NCBI GenBank assembly: GCA_963733915.1
Contig: CAVTEP010000008.1
Location: 1 to 64,000 of the forward strand
Direction: 5' to 3'
DNA length: 64,000 nucleotides
Source: Sulfomarinibacter sp963733915
GTDB lineage: Bacteria > Acidobacteriota > Thermoanaerobaculia > Thermoanaerobaculales > Sulfomarinibacteraceae
This document shows positions 10,573-19,754 of this stretch, one piece after another. Made by a program: the position numbers and the translations under genes. Position 1 is the first letter of the stretch, and each line of letters starts with the position of its first letter. The notes below the pieces were generated by a model that worked only from the letters and a program-made list of their open reading frames with translations, did no database searches and was not told the DNA's origin.

Positions 10573-11505
10573 GTGGATGAACAGAACGTCCTTGGAGAGG
10601 ACCGTCCTGCGCGGGCCAGGGCGGAGAAGGCACGGAGCGCCGTCACCTCCTGACTGTTGTCGTGGAGGACTATTTCCACGTCGCGCCCCTGAAGAGCGTG
10701 GTTCAGGCCGACCGGTGGTACCGCTTCGAGCGGCGGGTCGAGGCGAACACCCTCAAGGCCCTCGATCTCCTCGACGAGTACGATGTCTCAGCGACCTTCT
10801 TTGTCTTGGGCTCGATCGCGGATGAGATGCCGGGGCTGGTCCGCGAGATCGTCGAGTCGGGGCCACGAGGTGGCCAGCAAGGGCTACTTCCACCACAGCA
10901 TCAGCCATTTCAGCCGCGAGGAGTTTCGCGACGATGTGGTTCGATCGCGGGAGGCCTTGGAAAAGGCCTCGGACGGAAAGGTGTACGGCTTCCGGATCGG
11001 CCACCAGTGGTTTGTCCCCGACAGATCTGTGGGCGCTCGACGTTCTCGCCGAGGAGGGCTTCGCCTACGACTCGAGCGTACGGCCACTGTTTCTGGCGGT
11101 ACGCCGGCGAGCGGGTGGCGGCGGCGACCCCACCGACATCGCTGCGGCGATCGCGAGATCTGGGAGTTCCCGCTCGCGTCGTGGTCGATCGCCGGATGGT
11201 CGTTGCCCATTTCCGGAGGCAACTACTTTCGGCAGCTTCCGCACTCGCTGGTTCGTCGCGCGGTGGATTCGTGGGTCAAGCGTGCGGACGCTCCTTTCCT
11301 GATGTACTTCCACGTCTGGGAGCTGGACCCCGACCAACCGCGGATCCTGGCAGCACCTTGGACGCAGCGGGTCCGCCAATACCGCCACCTTCAAAAGATG
11401 CCGGAAATCGTCCGCTATTATCTCGGGAAATATCGATTTCAAGGTATCGCGGACCACCTCGGCCTGCCGCACAGTTGTCAATGCTGCGACGGCCGGATGC
11501 CGTAG
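10573..11505 (+). CDS. XrtA-type polysaccharide deacetylase (DUF3473-like, frameshifted)
   Basis: The NodB core starts LLTVVVEDYFHVAPLK, close to the VDVEDYF opening of exosortase-associated deacetylases, then VSATFFVLGSIADEMP, GHEVASKGYFHHSISHFS (metal-binding histidines) and GFRIGHQWF. The C-terminal DUF3473-like part includes WEFPLASWSIAGWSLPISGG, APFLMYFHVWELDP and YLGKYRFQGIADHLG. Frames change at about 10640, 10865, 11030 and 11110, each by one base. A GTG at 10573 is the best start available. The ATG of the next glycosyltransferase lies 25 bases before this stop, so the two are translationally coupled. No exosortase gene is visible in the window. Confidence 0.75.
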
Positions 11506-12416
11506 GGAAGGACGAGCCCTCGGCGGTGCATGTCGTTACGGAACAGACTCCGGTGACAATCGTGGTCCCCTGCTTCAACGAGGAGCTGATCCTCCCGTAC
11601 CTGGCGAACACTCTGAAGAGTGTCGAGCGAGCGATTCGCGACCGCTACGATCTGCGGTTCATCTTCGTCGACGACGGGAGCGCCGACGGCACCTGGTCCG
11701 CTCTCGAAACGATCTTTGGCGATCGACCCAACTGCATTCTCGAGCGCCACCCGACGAATCGGGGCGTGGCGGCGGCGATCCTCACCGGGATCGATCGTGC
11801 GGAAACCGAGATCGTCTGCTCCATCGACTGTGACTGTACCTACGATCCCCTGCAACTCGAGAACCTGCTGCCGCTGCTGACCGACGATGTCGACATGGTG
11901 ACGGCGTCGCCGTATCACCCCGAGGGCGCGGTCAAGAACGTGCCGTCGTGGCGGCTCTTCCTGTCGAAGTCGCTGTCGTCGCTCTACCGGGTCGTGCTCC
12001 ACCATCGTCTGGCCACCTACACCAGCTGCTTTCGGGTGTATCGCCGCTCGGCGGTGGTGGAGCTTCAGCGTCCGCGAGGGTGGCTTCCTCGGCGTGGCCG
12101 AGATGCTGGGCCGCCTCGATCTGGACGGGGGAAGATCGTCGAGTGCCCGGCGGTGCTCGAGGTGCGCCTGTTGGGTCGGTCTAAGATGAAAACGTTACGC
12201 ACCATCCTCGGTCATCTTAGGCTACTTGTAAGGTTGAGCATTGCTCGCATGGGCAACCAAATCAATGAGGAGGGTCAGGCGTGGCCACGCCGGGTTGATT
12301 CAAACGGGGTAATCCCTAGGTTGAGCGGGAATAAGGGAGCACGGCGTGGTGGGGGAATTCATGTGGGCACCAGCGGTACCCGATCGAAGCTCGCTGCGTC
12401 GTTGACAATATCCTAG
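11481..12416 (+). CDS. Glycosyltransferase family 2 (frameshifted near C-terminus)
   Basis: The ATG at 11481 overlaps the end of the deacetylase. The protein has the GT-A start TIVVPCFNEELILPYL, FVDDGSADGTW (nucleotide-sugar binding) and the acidic motif IVCSIDCDCTYDP that stands for the DxD. The stretch RLFLSKSLSSLYRVVL and SCFRVYRRSAVVEL resemble dolichyl-phosphate mannose synthase-type enzymes. One or two indels near 12065-12125 displace about 20 residues before the frame returns at IVECPAVLEVRLLGRSKMKT. It likely loads a sugar onto a lipid carrier or growing glycan. The last 40 residues to the stop look less conserved and may reflect another indel. Confidence 0.75.
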   Translation: MLRRPDAVGKDEPSAVHVVTEQTPVTIVVPCFNEELILPYLANTLKSVERAIRDRYDLRFIFVDDGSADGTWSALETIFGDRPNCILERHPTNRGVAAAILTGIDRAETEIVCSIDCDCTYDPLQLENLLPLLTDDVDMVTASPYHPEGAVKNVPSWRLFLSKSLSSLYRVVLHHRLATYTSCFRVYRRSAVVELQRPRGWLPRRGRDAGPPRSGRGKIVECPAVLEVRLLGRSKMKTLRTILGHLRLLVRLSIARMGNQINEEGQAWPRRVDSNGVIPRLSGNKGARRGGGIHVGTSGTRSKLAASLTIS

Positions 12417-12444
12417 ACCACATCAGTGGCGTCTAGTTATCGCA

Positions 12445-13945
12445 TCATTGTTTTACCCGTAACAACGGGGCATAGTAATGGTTTCTTGGCATCAAGCGCT
12501 CCAACCAAACGAATCTCTGAAGCATCGGATTCATTGTTACGGGAGGAATGCCAACCATTGCAACAAATTCAGTTTTTCCAGCCAAACCGGGAATTGGGTA
12601 TTCCCCGCCGAGAACATACTCCGGGTGAAATTCGCTCGCAGCATAATCGCGAATTTTGACGTCCTCTGGTTTGACGTCCTCTTGATTAGGAATTAGGACG
12701 CTACATCCATTGTTCCTCAAGGCATAGTAAAAGCGATAATCTGTTATGACACGTGAACCGAATGGGACCAGAGAGCGGATCTCTTCTTCGATCCGATCAG
12801 GTTGGATGGCCCGCCAATTGATACCCAGTCCGATCAACCGTGGCATTGAATAGAGAAAATTCAAACCGAGCAATGCCACCAGTGCAACAATCCCAGCATT
12901 TTTCAATTTTGGGTGCTTCAGAAAGCTAACACTCATCACTATCGTGAAGTAAACAAAAGGGAAGAACATTGCTCGATAAGGGCCGTTTTCGATTACGAAA
13001 AGGACAAAACCGAGAGTAATGAGAGCATACATACAGAACCAAAAAATTTTTCGGAATTTCTTGAGATGTGCAAAAAACAGATAGGCGATGGAGCACGAAA
13101 AATAGCAGCATCTTTGGGATTTCATTTGTGCGACGGAACACGTTACCTACCAAAGAGGACAAAACGCCGAAGTGCGATGCAAACCCCTCGGTACTCCTTT
13201 CAACCGCCAACGCGCCTATAACTCCCCCATAAGCGAAAAAAAACCAAAGTATCAGAGGCAATGCCGCAACAGTGCCGTACACCGTCAGACTGGCGTAATA
13301 AGAAGCGCGGCGCTCGGGCTTGTAAAGAAACAGGAGCAGGACGCACGGTACTGCAGCCACAGCCATGCGCAGAGCGGTCAAACAGCCCGCAGACAGAAGC
13401 AGTCCGGCGAATACCGCACCGACTCACCGGAAGAACACTACCTTGCCATTCCAGCGTCCTCTCAAAAATCAACATGGACAGCACGACGAAAAACAACGAC
13501 AGCATATCCATCCTGCCGGAATGCAGGCTGAGATTAATTACCCGGTCGCTCATGAAAAGTAACATGAAAAAAAGTGTATATTTATCGGATTTTGTATATT
13601 TGTAAACAAGGCGCGAGAAAATCAGGAAGATAGCCATCCCAGACAGCAATGGTAACAACCGGACCTGCCATGGACCCAATCCGAACAGCTTGAACATGCC
13701 AGCCTGAATTACCGAGAAAAGCGGGGAGTGGAGTGTCTCACCGCTTGTTCGCGGGAAATCGACGGGAACGGAGAAGTTGCGATTGTGTCAAAAATGACCA
13801 CGCTGCGTCCGCATAATAAACTTCATCAAACCACGGCACCTGGTACAAGGAAATGGTTGCCAATGAAAACGAGAATATATGCGACGGCGACGAGGCCGAG
13901 GTACCAACGCCATACATTGTGTTGTTTTATGATTCATAGGATATC
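12445..13945 (-). CDS. GT39/ArnT-like integral membrane glycosyltransferase (frameshifted)
   Basis: Three overlapping fragments form one polytopic membrane protein of about 500 residues. Near the N-terminus is PWFDEVYYADAAWSFL, in which the Asp-Glu pair after WF matches the catalytic loop of GT39/PMT and ArnT transferases. Next come PWQVRLLPLLSGMAIFLIFS and many hydrophobic helices, then a soluble C-terminal part (RVITDYRFYYALRNNGCSVL). Indels near 13740, 13400 and 13130 split it. The gene is AT-richer than most of the window. GT39 enzymes move a sugar from a polyprenyl-phosphate carrier to an acceptor on the outer face of the inner membrane. The start near 13945 is approximate. Confidence 0.65.
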
Positions 13946-13982
13946 CATTGGAGAGTGATAAGACACCCCGTCCGCACACCAC

Positions 13983-14203
13983 TTATGGGGTGACAGTGAT
14001 GCCGGCATTTTCATCGGCAGACGACTCACAGTAATACGCGAAGATGAAATCCGACGGTGCCGTGGGCCCCTCGAGACAGAAACCCGGGAAGGGGCTCCGG
14101 CTAACGACGTCGCAGCTAATGCAGGCTGCCGCGTAATCTTGAAACTGGCGTCTTCGGTCTCGGCATCTTGGTTTTCCATGTGCCGCGCCAGTGCCTTATT
14201 CAT
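13983..14203 (-). CDS. Possible small cysteine-containing peptide (one indel)
   Basis: An ATG at 14203, eight bases after an AAGGA-type ribosome binding site, starts MNKALARHMENQDAETED. If one base is restored soon after, the frame continues through DYAAACISCDVV, PFPGFCLEG and AYYCESSADENAGITVTP to a stop at 13983. That gives about 73 residues with an acidic N-terminal part and four cysteines in the C-terminal part. In the unshifted frame the protein would continue to 13934 with a less protein-like composition. I do not recognise the family. It lies directly upstream of the GT39-like gene on the same strand. Confidence 0.3.
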
Positions 14204-14722
14204 GACTGTATCCTTCTTCACCAATATGTACCCGATCGATTGCACGTGGCGGCGCTAGGTCTTTCTTTCCCAACTGTCAATGATGAGGACCTCACCGTCC
14301 GACGTACCAACGATAGGGAGTTCAATGCCTGTCGGCTTCACGATACGGCCCTTTCTCATGGTAGCGCGCTCCCAACGTGGCCACAAAGACCTGAATGCGC
14401 TTCATCTCACTGTTTCAGCGACACACTACGGAAGAGGTGAGCAAGATGGATCGGTTTTTTAGCACAAACCCAGCGGCAATTCTTGTTGATGGGCGCGCGG
14501 CCACTTCGACCTCGAGATCTGCAGCCGCAGGCACTTCCGAATCAGAATATCGAGTTCAGGAGGTGCACGAGCTCCGGGAGCTTCTGTCGTATGCTCGGCC
14601 CCCGCCGTCAACGGATCCGTCATCATCGATAAAATAGTTGGGCTTGCAGCGAAATCGCTACCGGAATTACTGACCGAGATCGACGTCACGAGTCCAAGAC
14701 CATCTCCGGCGAAAGGAGGATC
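14204..14722. other. Intergenic region, no gene recognised
   Basis: About 500 bases lie between the small peptide frame and the PhyH gene. Open frames here are short and low in protein character. The only clear signal is a strong AGGAGG ribosome binding site at its right end that serves the PhyH gene. Confidence 0.45.
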
Positions 14723-15499
14723 ATGAAGTTCGACTGCAGATCGTTTTTGAACGAGACGGAGGTTCGGGGCTGTTTTTTGATCGAGAATCTCCTGAGCGAA
14801 GATCTCGTGAAGCGATGTCGCGCAGGCTTGTTGAAGGCAATCGACGCCGAGGCCCGTTACCACGGCACCACCGATTATCCCGACTACGGGATGGTGCAAT
14901 GCTGCGCGATGTACGACCGCATCTTCGTTGACCTGTTTGACGTCGAAGAACTCATGGAACCGTTGAACTTGGTTCTTGGCGACGGATGCATTATGTATGC
15001 GTCCTTCTCCTCGTCCTTGCCTCCGGGTGGCGCCAATTTCGCGTCCCGGATCCACGTCGACAGCCCTCGCCTGATTCCCGGGTACCATACGAACTTCGTG
15101 GTTCTCATTCTCCTCGATGACTTCACCGAGGAAAACGGTGCCACCTGGTTCCTTCCCGGCTCTCACAACCGAGCCGAGAGCCCGAACGAAAGCGAGTTCT
15201 ATTCGAAAGCTGAACGCCTCGTGGCAAGCGCAGGCTCAGCGTGGTACTTCGACCCCAGGCTGTGGCATGCGGCCGACAGAAACAGTACGAATCGTTGGAG
15301 ACATTCGTTCGGATTCAACATGTGTCGCCCCTACATGAAGCAGAGATTCGACGTTCCGCGGCTGCTGGCAAATGTGGACCTCGAGGGCGTGTCCGAAAAC
15401 GCTCGCCAGAAACTCGGCTTCTTCTCCCAGGCACCCACCACGCTGGATGAATACTATGCTCCTCTCCACAAGAGAATGTTCCGACAGCCATACGAGTAG
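14723..15499 (+). CDS. Phytanoyl-CoA dioxygenase (PhyH) family protein
   Basis: This intact 258-residue protein is an Fe(II)/2-oxoglutarate oxygenase of the PhyH family. The double-stranded beta-helix core shows the iron-binding HxD (SRIHVDSPR, around residue 111), the family phrase NGATWFLPGSHNRAES and the distal histidine in DPRLWHAADRN, with WRHSFGFNMCRPYM after it. An AGGAGG sequence six bases before the ATG sets the start. It stands alone on the plus strand between two minus-strand glycan gene groups. It may hydroxylate a sugar, lipid or small metabolite of that cluster, but nothing in the sequence fixes the substrate. Confidence 0.85.
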   Translation: MKFDCRSFLNETEVRGCFLIENLLSEDLVKRCRAGLLKAIDAEARYHGTTDYPDYGMVQCCAMYDRIFVDLFDVEELMEPLNLVLGDGCIMYASFSSSLPPGGANFASRIHVDSPRLIPGYHTNFVVLILLDDFTEENGATWFLPGSHNRAESPNESEFYSKAERLVASAGSAWYFDPRLWHAADRNSTNRWRHSFGFNMCRPYMKQRFDVPRLLANVDLEGVSENARQKLGFFSQAPTTLDEYYAPLHKRMFRQPYE

Positions 15500-15569
15500 C
15501 CGCCCCTGAGCGCGTCGAGTACCGACCGTATTGGGCGGTGTGTGTCAACGTGCTACTGTGGGGATCACA

Positions 15570-15908
15570 TCAGCGGCTTCCGACATAGAGACCCAAAAGG
15601 ACGATCCCGAGGCCGACCCACTGTGATGCGCGAACCTGTTCTCCCAACACATGCGCCGACAGAAGCGCGACGATCAAAAATGACAGGCTCATAAACGGAT
15701 AGGCATAACTGAGCCGGTAGGCTTGGAGCGCCTTCAGCCAGGAGAACGACGCGACTCCTGCCGAGGCCAACCCAACTATTACAAATGGGTTGGAAATGTA
15801 CGCCCACAACGATGTGGCATCCCGTAGATCGACGGCAGCTTTCTTGAACAGCAGCTGGCCCACCACGGTGAACAACAGGCAGCCCGCGATGTAAAGATAG
15901 TTCGGCAT
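15570..15908 (-). CDS. SMR/EamA-type four-helix membrane protein (ArnE-like)
   Basis: This 112-residue protein has four hydrophobic helices: LYIAGCLLFTVVGQLLFKKA, VIVGLASAGVASFSWLKALQ, AYPFMSLSFLIVALLSAHVL, and QWVGLGIVLLGLYVG. The pattern and length fit small-multidrug-resistance proteins and the ArnE/ArnF subunits that flip undecaprenyl-phosphate-linked amino sugars. The ATG overlaps the WbqC stop (TGATG), so it is the last gene of the coupled operon. Its position after a formyltransferase and an ArnC-like GT2 favours a lipid-carrier flippase role over drug export. That role is inferred from context. Confidence 0.7.
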   Translation of the reverse strand: MPNYLYIAGCLLFTVVGQLLFKKAAVDLRDATSLWAYISNPFVIVGLASAGVASFSWLKALQAYRLSYAYPFMSLSFLIVALLSAHVLGEQVRASQWVGLGIVLLGLYVGSR

Positions 15909-16621
15909 CAATCTCCTCCGCCGATGTGCGCACCCCATATGTACTCAGGTGCCTCGGGCCCCATCATGAATAACAGATCGAGTACGGTCACCGCGTGTTC
16001 GAATGGTCCATGGAGTTGGGGATATTCGTGATAGCCACTGTGATCCAACCAGTGCACCCTGATCCCGGAGGCATTGAACATATCCTCGTCCAAGTAGGCT
16101 CGAGCTGCCTTCCCGGTGTAGTAATCGGTGATCTCAGATTGCTGACATATCGCTATCAATCGCTGATTCTTTCCAGGGGGTAGATCAAATTCTGATGATC
16201 GACGAATCACGGTCTGAATCCCGAGCCGGTCGCAGATCGCAGAGACAAACGAGTGATTGATTTCGCTTAGAAACTGACTTTGCTCCCCGAGGTACAGCTC
16301 CTCCAGCAACGCCTGGTAGCGCCCGAAATAGGGAGCGCGCGAATAGCAGTGGCGTAGAGTTTCAAAGTGTTTTGGCCCCCATCGGAGGTTGGCTACGAGG
16401 GTTTCGCTGATTTTTTGCGAGTACTTGCCCTTAATTTGGACTGGAATGGTGAGCCACATCAGCCCGTGAGGAGTCTTGATTCGGTTTCGGTTTCGCCAGT
16501 CGCGCCGGGTGTACTGAACATCGTCGAGCAGGATCAATTCATCGACGCGTTTGATTGAGTGGAAGTACCCCTTCCAGGGGATGTAGTCGGACTGTGTGAT
16601 CAGGCCACGCTTTGGTTTCAT
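15908..16621 (-). CDS. WbqC-like family protein
   Basis: The protein of about 237 residues matches the WbqC family throughout: an opening LITQSDYIPWKGYFHSIKRV, then LLDDVQYTRRDWRNRNRIKT, LTIPVQIKGKYSQKI and a C-terminal DHSGYHEYPQLHGPFEHAV. WbqC proteins occur in O-antigen and aminosugar gene clusters and are thought to take part in transfer of an acyl or amino group, but the reaction is not settled. Start codons GTG (16624) and ATG (16621) both overlap the formyltransferase stop, so the two are translationally coupled. The gene is intact. Confidence 0.85.
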   Translation of the reverse strand: MKPKRGLITQSDYIPWKGYFHSIKRVDELILLDDVQYTRRDWRNRNRIKTPHGLMWLTIPVQIKGKYSQKISETLVANLRWGPKHFETLRHCYSRAPYFGRYQALLEELYLGEQSQFLSEINHSFVSAICDRLGIQTVIRRSSEFDLPPGKNQRLIAICQQSEITDYYTGKAARAYLDEDMFNASGIRVHWLDHSGYHEYPQLHGPFEHAVTVLDLLFMMGPEAPEYIWGAHIGGGD

Positions 16622-17280
16622 CACTCTGGGAAATCCATCTCGATCGACGGTGAAATGGGGATCTCGCCGTAAACCGCGTCGCGTACCCAGACACGTCCTC
16701 CATCGTCCTTGAAAACCCGACCACAGCTGTACCAGGCGATCACTTGAAGAAACATCAACCTGAGCATGTTAAACAATCGGCTCCCAAGCTGCTCGGCGGT
16801 CTCATTTCGTCGAATACCGACAATACACTGAGCAACCTGGGCACCGTGATCGACCTGATCGTCGACCTCGTGAATAGTCGCTCCTGCATAGCGCACGTTG
16901 CTGGAAATGGATCTCTGGAGCGCATTTCGACCTTTGAATGCCGGCAATAATCCCATGTGCACGTTGATGATCCGCCCTCGATACTGGTTGACCAATTCGG
17001 GGGGCAAGATTCTGTCGAACGTCAGACACAAGAGATCGAGATCGGCGTCGGCACATAAAGAGGTAATTTTCTCGTTGAATAGTTCTGTTGGGAGACCTTG
17101 CGGCAGACGCACGCACCGAATCTTTCGATCCCTACAGAATCCCTCGAGATCCTGCTGCGCGTGCGCGTCCAACACCACCAGCGCGGGCACCACTATGAGT
17201 TGATCGGCATTAGCTGCCGCGGCTCGGAACAGGTGACCACCACCCGACACGCAGAAACCTACCCGAAAATGTACTTCCAT
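16621..17280 (-). CDS. Formyltransferase family protein
   Basis: This intact 219-residue protein has the folate-dependent formyltransferase fold. Its N-terminus (VGFCVSGGGHLFRAA) resembles PurN and sugar N-formyltransferases, and the catalytic Asn-x-His region reads RIINVHMGLLPAFKGRNALQ, followed by AGATIHEVDDQVDHGAQVAQ with the conserved aspartate. It is shorter than Fmt and lacks the Fmt C-terminal domain. In the operon it follows an aminotransferase and a GT2 and precedes WbqC, so a likely substrate is the amino group of a nucleotide- or lipid-linked amino sugar. That is an inference. PurN itself is less likely outside a purine operon. Confidence 0.8.
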   Translation of the reverse strand: MEVHFRVGFCVSGGGHLFRAAAANADQLIVVPALVVLDAHAQQDLEGFCRDRKIRCVRLPQGLPTELFNEKITSLCADADLDLLCLTFDRILPPELVNQYRGRIINVHMGLLPAFKGRNALQRSISSNVRYAGATIHEVDDQVDHGAQVAQCIVGIRRNETAEQLGSRLFNMLRLMFLQVIAWYSCGRVFKDDGGRVWVRDAVYGEIPISPSIEMDFPE

Positions 17281-17565
17281 ACGGACTCCATCGACAGCAA
17301 TCGAAGTTCAAGTCTGATTCTAGATGAAGACGGCGGATGACCTCCAGTGGATGATGCACACCGCAGCCGTATTACTCGCCACGATTTGGAGTTGACCGGC
17401 AGCAACCAGAGTGTTGCTCCTGGGTCTCTTCGCTCGCCCGCACATGCAGAGAACGGGAGATCAGTGGGTGCTTCATGCGTTCCAAATTTTGAAGCTGCCG
17501 AACATCCTTCCGGAGGACGGTCAGATACGAGGATTTCTGGGAATGCAATCGTGGATTCTACCCTC

Positions 17566-18552
17566 TCATACCCTGGGCAGAGTTCGAGATTGGATAGTCT
17601 CTTTGATCACATAGGTGGGTCGCCCGAGGGCGCGATTGAAAACCCGCGTGAGATATTCCCCAAAGAGACCCAATGCGAAAAGCTGGGCACCACTGAAGAT
17701 TGAAATCAGCGAAGCGAGGAAAGGGAATCCAGGCACGCTACCGTAGAAGATCGCCAAGGCGAACACATAGATCAGTACCGCTATGCCGAAGGCAGTGAGA
17801 CCGAAACCGAGCCAACTCACAAACCTGAGGGGTGCCGTGCTGTACGCCGTAAGAAGAAGAAGGCCCATATTGAACAATCGCTTCGACGTGTAGTTGGTTG
17901 TTCCCTTGCGCCGACGTTGATGCTCGACAGAAACTACACCGAATTTGGAGGTTCCCCATCCCAGCAACACGTCCAATAGGAGGTCGGGCCCTGAATAGCC
18001 TACGAAGGCAGATCGCAGCTCAGTTCTTAGCGCCCGGAATGGGCTTTGATCCATCACACGTCGCAGACCTACGGATCGGCCAACGAGTGCCTTTGTCCGC
18101 TTCGAGAACATGTTGCGAACCCTCGAGTGTTGGTGTTTTGTGGATGCCCCATAGACCACGTCCCAACCCTCATCGAGCTTTTCCAGCAGTTTCGGGATCT
18201 CTTTCGGGGGGTGCTGGAGGTCGTCATCCATGGTCACTGACACGTCATATTTTGCCAGTCGCAGGCCGCAGAGCGTGGCATTGTGTTGACCATAATTCCG
18301 ACTCAGATTGACACCGCGGACACTGAAATGCTCTTCCACCAAGGATTCAATGATCTGCCAACTCCGATCACGACTCCCGTCGTTGACCAACAGGATTTCA
18401 AACTCCATGCCCTCACCCTCGAGAACGTCGGATACCTCGAGAACCAGGTCGGATAGTGTTGCCTCGCTGTTGTATACGGGAACAACCACCGACACACCTC
18501 GTTTTAGGGGCGTCCCAACCAACCGTTGATCGATGGCCAAGTCTGCAATCAT
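17566..18552 (-). CDS. Glycosyltransferase family 2, ArnC/GtrB-like
   Basis: This intact 328-residue protein has an N-terminal GT-A domain (VSVVVPVYNSEATL, LLVNDGSRDRSW, VNLSRNYGQHNATLCG) and the acidic catalytic stretch SVTMDDDLQHPP. Two C-terminal transmembrane helices follow (FVSWLGFGLTAFGIAVLIY and a segment around SLISIFSGAQLFALGLFG). This is the layout of polyprenyl-phosphate glycosyltransferases such as ArnC and GtrB, which attach a nucleotide-activated sugar to undecaprenyl phosphate at the inner membrane. The start overlaps the aminotransferase stop as ATGA. About 285 bases with no recognised gene separate it from the formyltransferase. Confidence 0.85.
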   Translation of the reverse strand: MIADLAIDQRLVGTPLKRGVSVVVPVYNSEATLSDLVLEVSDVLEGEGMEFEILLVNDGSRDRSWQIIESLVEEHFSVRGVNLSRNYGQHNATLCGLRLAKYDVSVTMDDDLQHPPKEIPKLLEKLDEGWDVVYGASTKHQHSRVRNMFSKRTKALVGRSVGLRRVMDQSPFRALRTELRSAFVGYSGPDLLLDVLLGWGTSKFGVVSVEHQRRRKGTTNYTSKRLFNMGLLLLTAYSTAPLRFVSWLGFGLTAFGIAVLIYVFALAIFYGSVPGFPFLASLISIFSGAQLFALGLFGEYLTRVFNRALGRPTYVIKETIQSRTLPRV

Positions 18553-19754
18553 TTCATCCGGTCCCGTCCGGCGCCGGAAATGGCGACACTCACGACGCTG
18601 CGGCTCGAGAACCCGTCAAGGGCTTTTTTGATCTCGCCCACGACGCCGGCTTGCTGCTCCTCGGATATGTTGTAGAACAATGGCAATCGCAAGAGACGGG
18701 GGGCCAAGGATTCGGTAACCGGCAGAGGATGATTGTGGCTCCCGAATTGCCGGCCGACTGGCGATTCGTGGAGTGGTTCGAAGTGCGTTATGGCTTGAAT
18801 ACCCGCCTGAGTCAAGGACTTTTCAACAGAATCTCGTATGGCTTCGGACGGAAACAGCACATAGAACAAGTGAAAATTGGATGTGCAGTGCTCTGGAATG
18901 AACGGCCGTCGAATCAGCCCTTTCTCTTCGAGATCTTCAAGATGAGCAAAGTAGTACTGAAAAATGCGACGCCGCTTTTCAGATATGCGATCCATTTCCT
19001 CCAGTTGACCCAGAAGGAAGGCGCTTACCAGTTCGCTCGGAATGTAAGACGAACCGATATCCACCCATTCGTATTTCCTCACTTTTCCGAGCAAGAAATC
19101 CTGTCGATTCGTTCCCTTGTCGCGCAAGATTTGGGCCCGATCAAGGAGCGCAGGATCATTCACGCAGAGAGCACCGCCCTCACCACAAATGTAGTTCTTG
19201 GTCTCGTGAAAACTGTAGGCACCGAGCTGTCCCATCGATCCCAGGGCGCGACCTCGATACGAGGCATTGACCCCCTGGGCGGCATCCTCGACAACCATGA
19301 GATCGTGTGTCTTCGCAAGGTGGATAATTTCGTCCATCTCGCAGCCGACGCCAGCATAGTGAACCGGGAATATGGCCCGCGTCCGCGGTCCAATAGCCTC
19401 TTCGATCAGCGTTTCATCCAAGTTCAAGGTGTCGGGTCGGATGTCTACAAACACCGGCTTGGCGCCGGCGCGTACGACTGCACTCGCGGTCGATACGAAC
19501 GTGAACGACGGCATGATGACTTCATCACCCGGCTCGAATCTGCAAAGGAGAGCGGCCAGCTCCAGTGCCGCCGTACACGACGGTGTCAACAGCACTTTGA
19601 AACTGCCGGATCGTTCCTCCAACAATCGGCCACATTCTTGGGTAAATGGACCATCGCCACCAAGATTTCCGAGCGTGACGGCGTGAGCAATGTGGTGGAG
19701 CTCCCTGCCAACGATGAACGGCATATTAAATGGCGTGTGGAATTCCACCGTCAC
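18549..19754 (-). CDS. DegT/DnrJ/EryC1 aminotransferase (WecE/ArnB-like)
   Basis: The GTG at 19754 overlaps the radical SAM stop (GTGA) and follows a GGGAGGA ribosome binding site, which decides the start over upstream codons. The roughly 401-residue protein is intact: EFHTPFNMPFIVGRELHHI, TPSCTAALELAALL, VVEDAAQGVNASYRGRALGS and the PLP-lysine region AYSFHETKNYICGEGGALC. The sequence is close in style to TDP-4-oxo-6-deoxyglucose aminotransferase (WecE), which makes a 4-amino-4,6-dideoxy sugar. The downstream GT2, formyltransferase and small membrane protein suit a 4-amino sugar that is N-formylated and moved on a lipid carrier. Confidence 0.85.
   Translation of the reverse strand: MTVEFHTPFNMPFIVGRELHHIAHAVTLGNLGGDGPFTQECGRLLEERSGSFKVLLTPSCTAALELAALLCRFEPGDEVIMPSFTFVSTASAVVRAGAKPVFVDIRPDTLNLDETLIEEAIGPRTRAIFPVHYAGVGCEMDEIIHLAKTHDLMVVEDAAQGVNASYRGRALGSMGQLGAYSFHETKNYICGEGGALCVNDPALLDRAQILRDKGTNRQDFLLGKVRKYEWVDIGSSYIPSELVSAFLLGQLEEMDRISEKRRRIFQYYFAHLEDLEEKGLIRRPFIPEHCTSNFHLFYVLFPSEAIRDSVEKSLTQAGIQAITHFEPLHESPVGRQFGSHNHPLPVTESLAPRLLRLPLFYNISEEQQAGVVGEIKKALDGFSSRSVVSVAISGAGRDRMK

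Noticed and set aside
10662..12416. An apparent deacetylase-glycosyltransferase fusion in one frame
   Set aside because: The middle part has wrong composition; the deacetylase continues in other frames to its own stop at 11503, and the GT2 has its own ATG at 11481.
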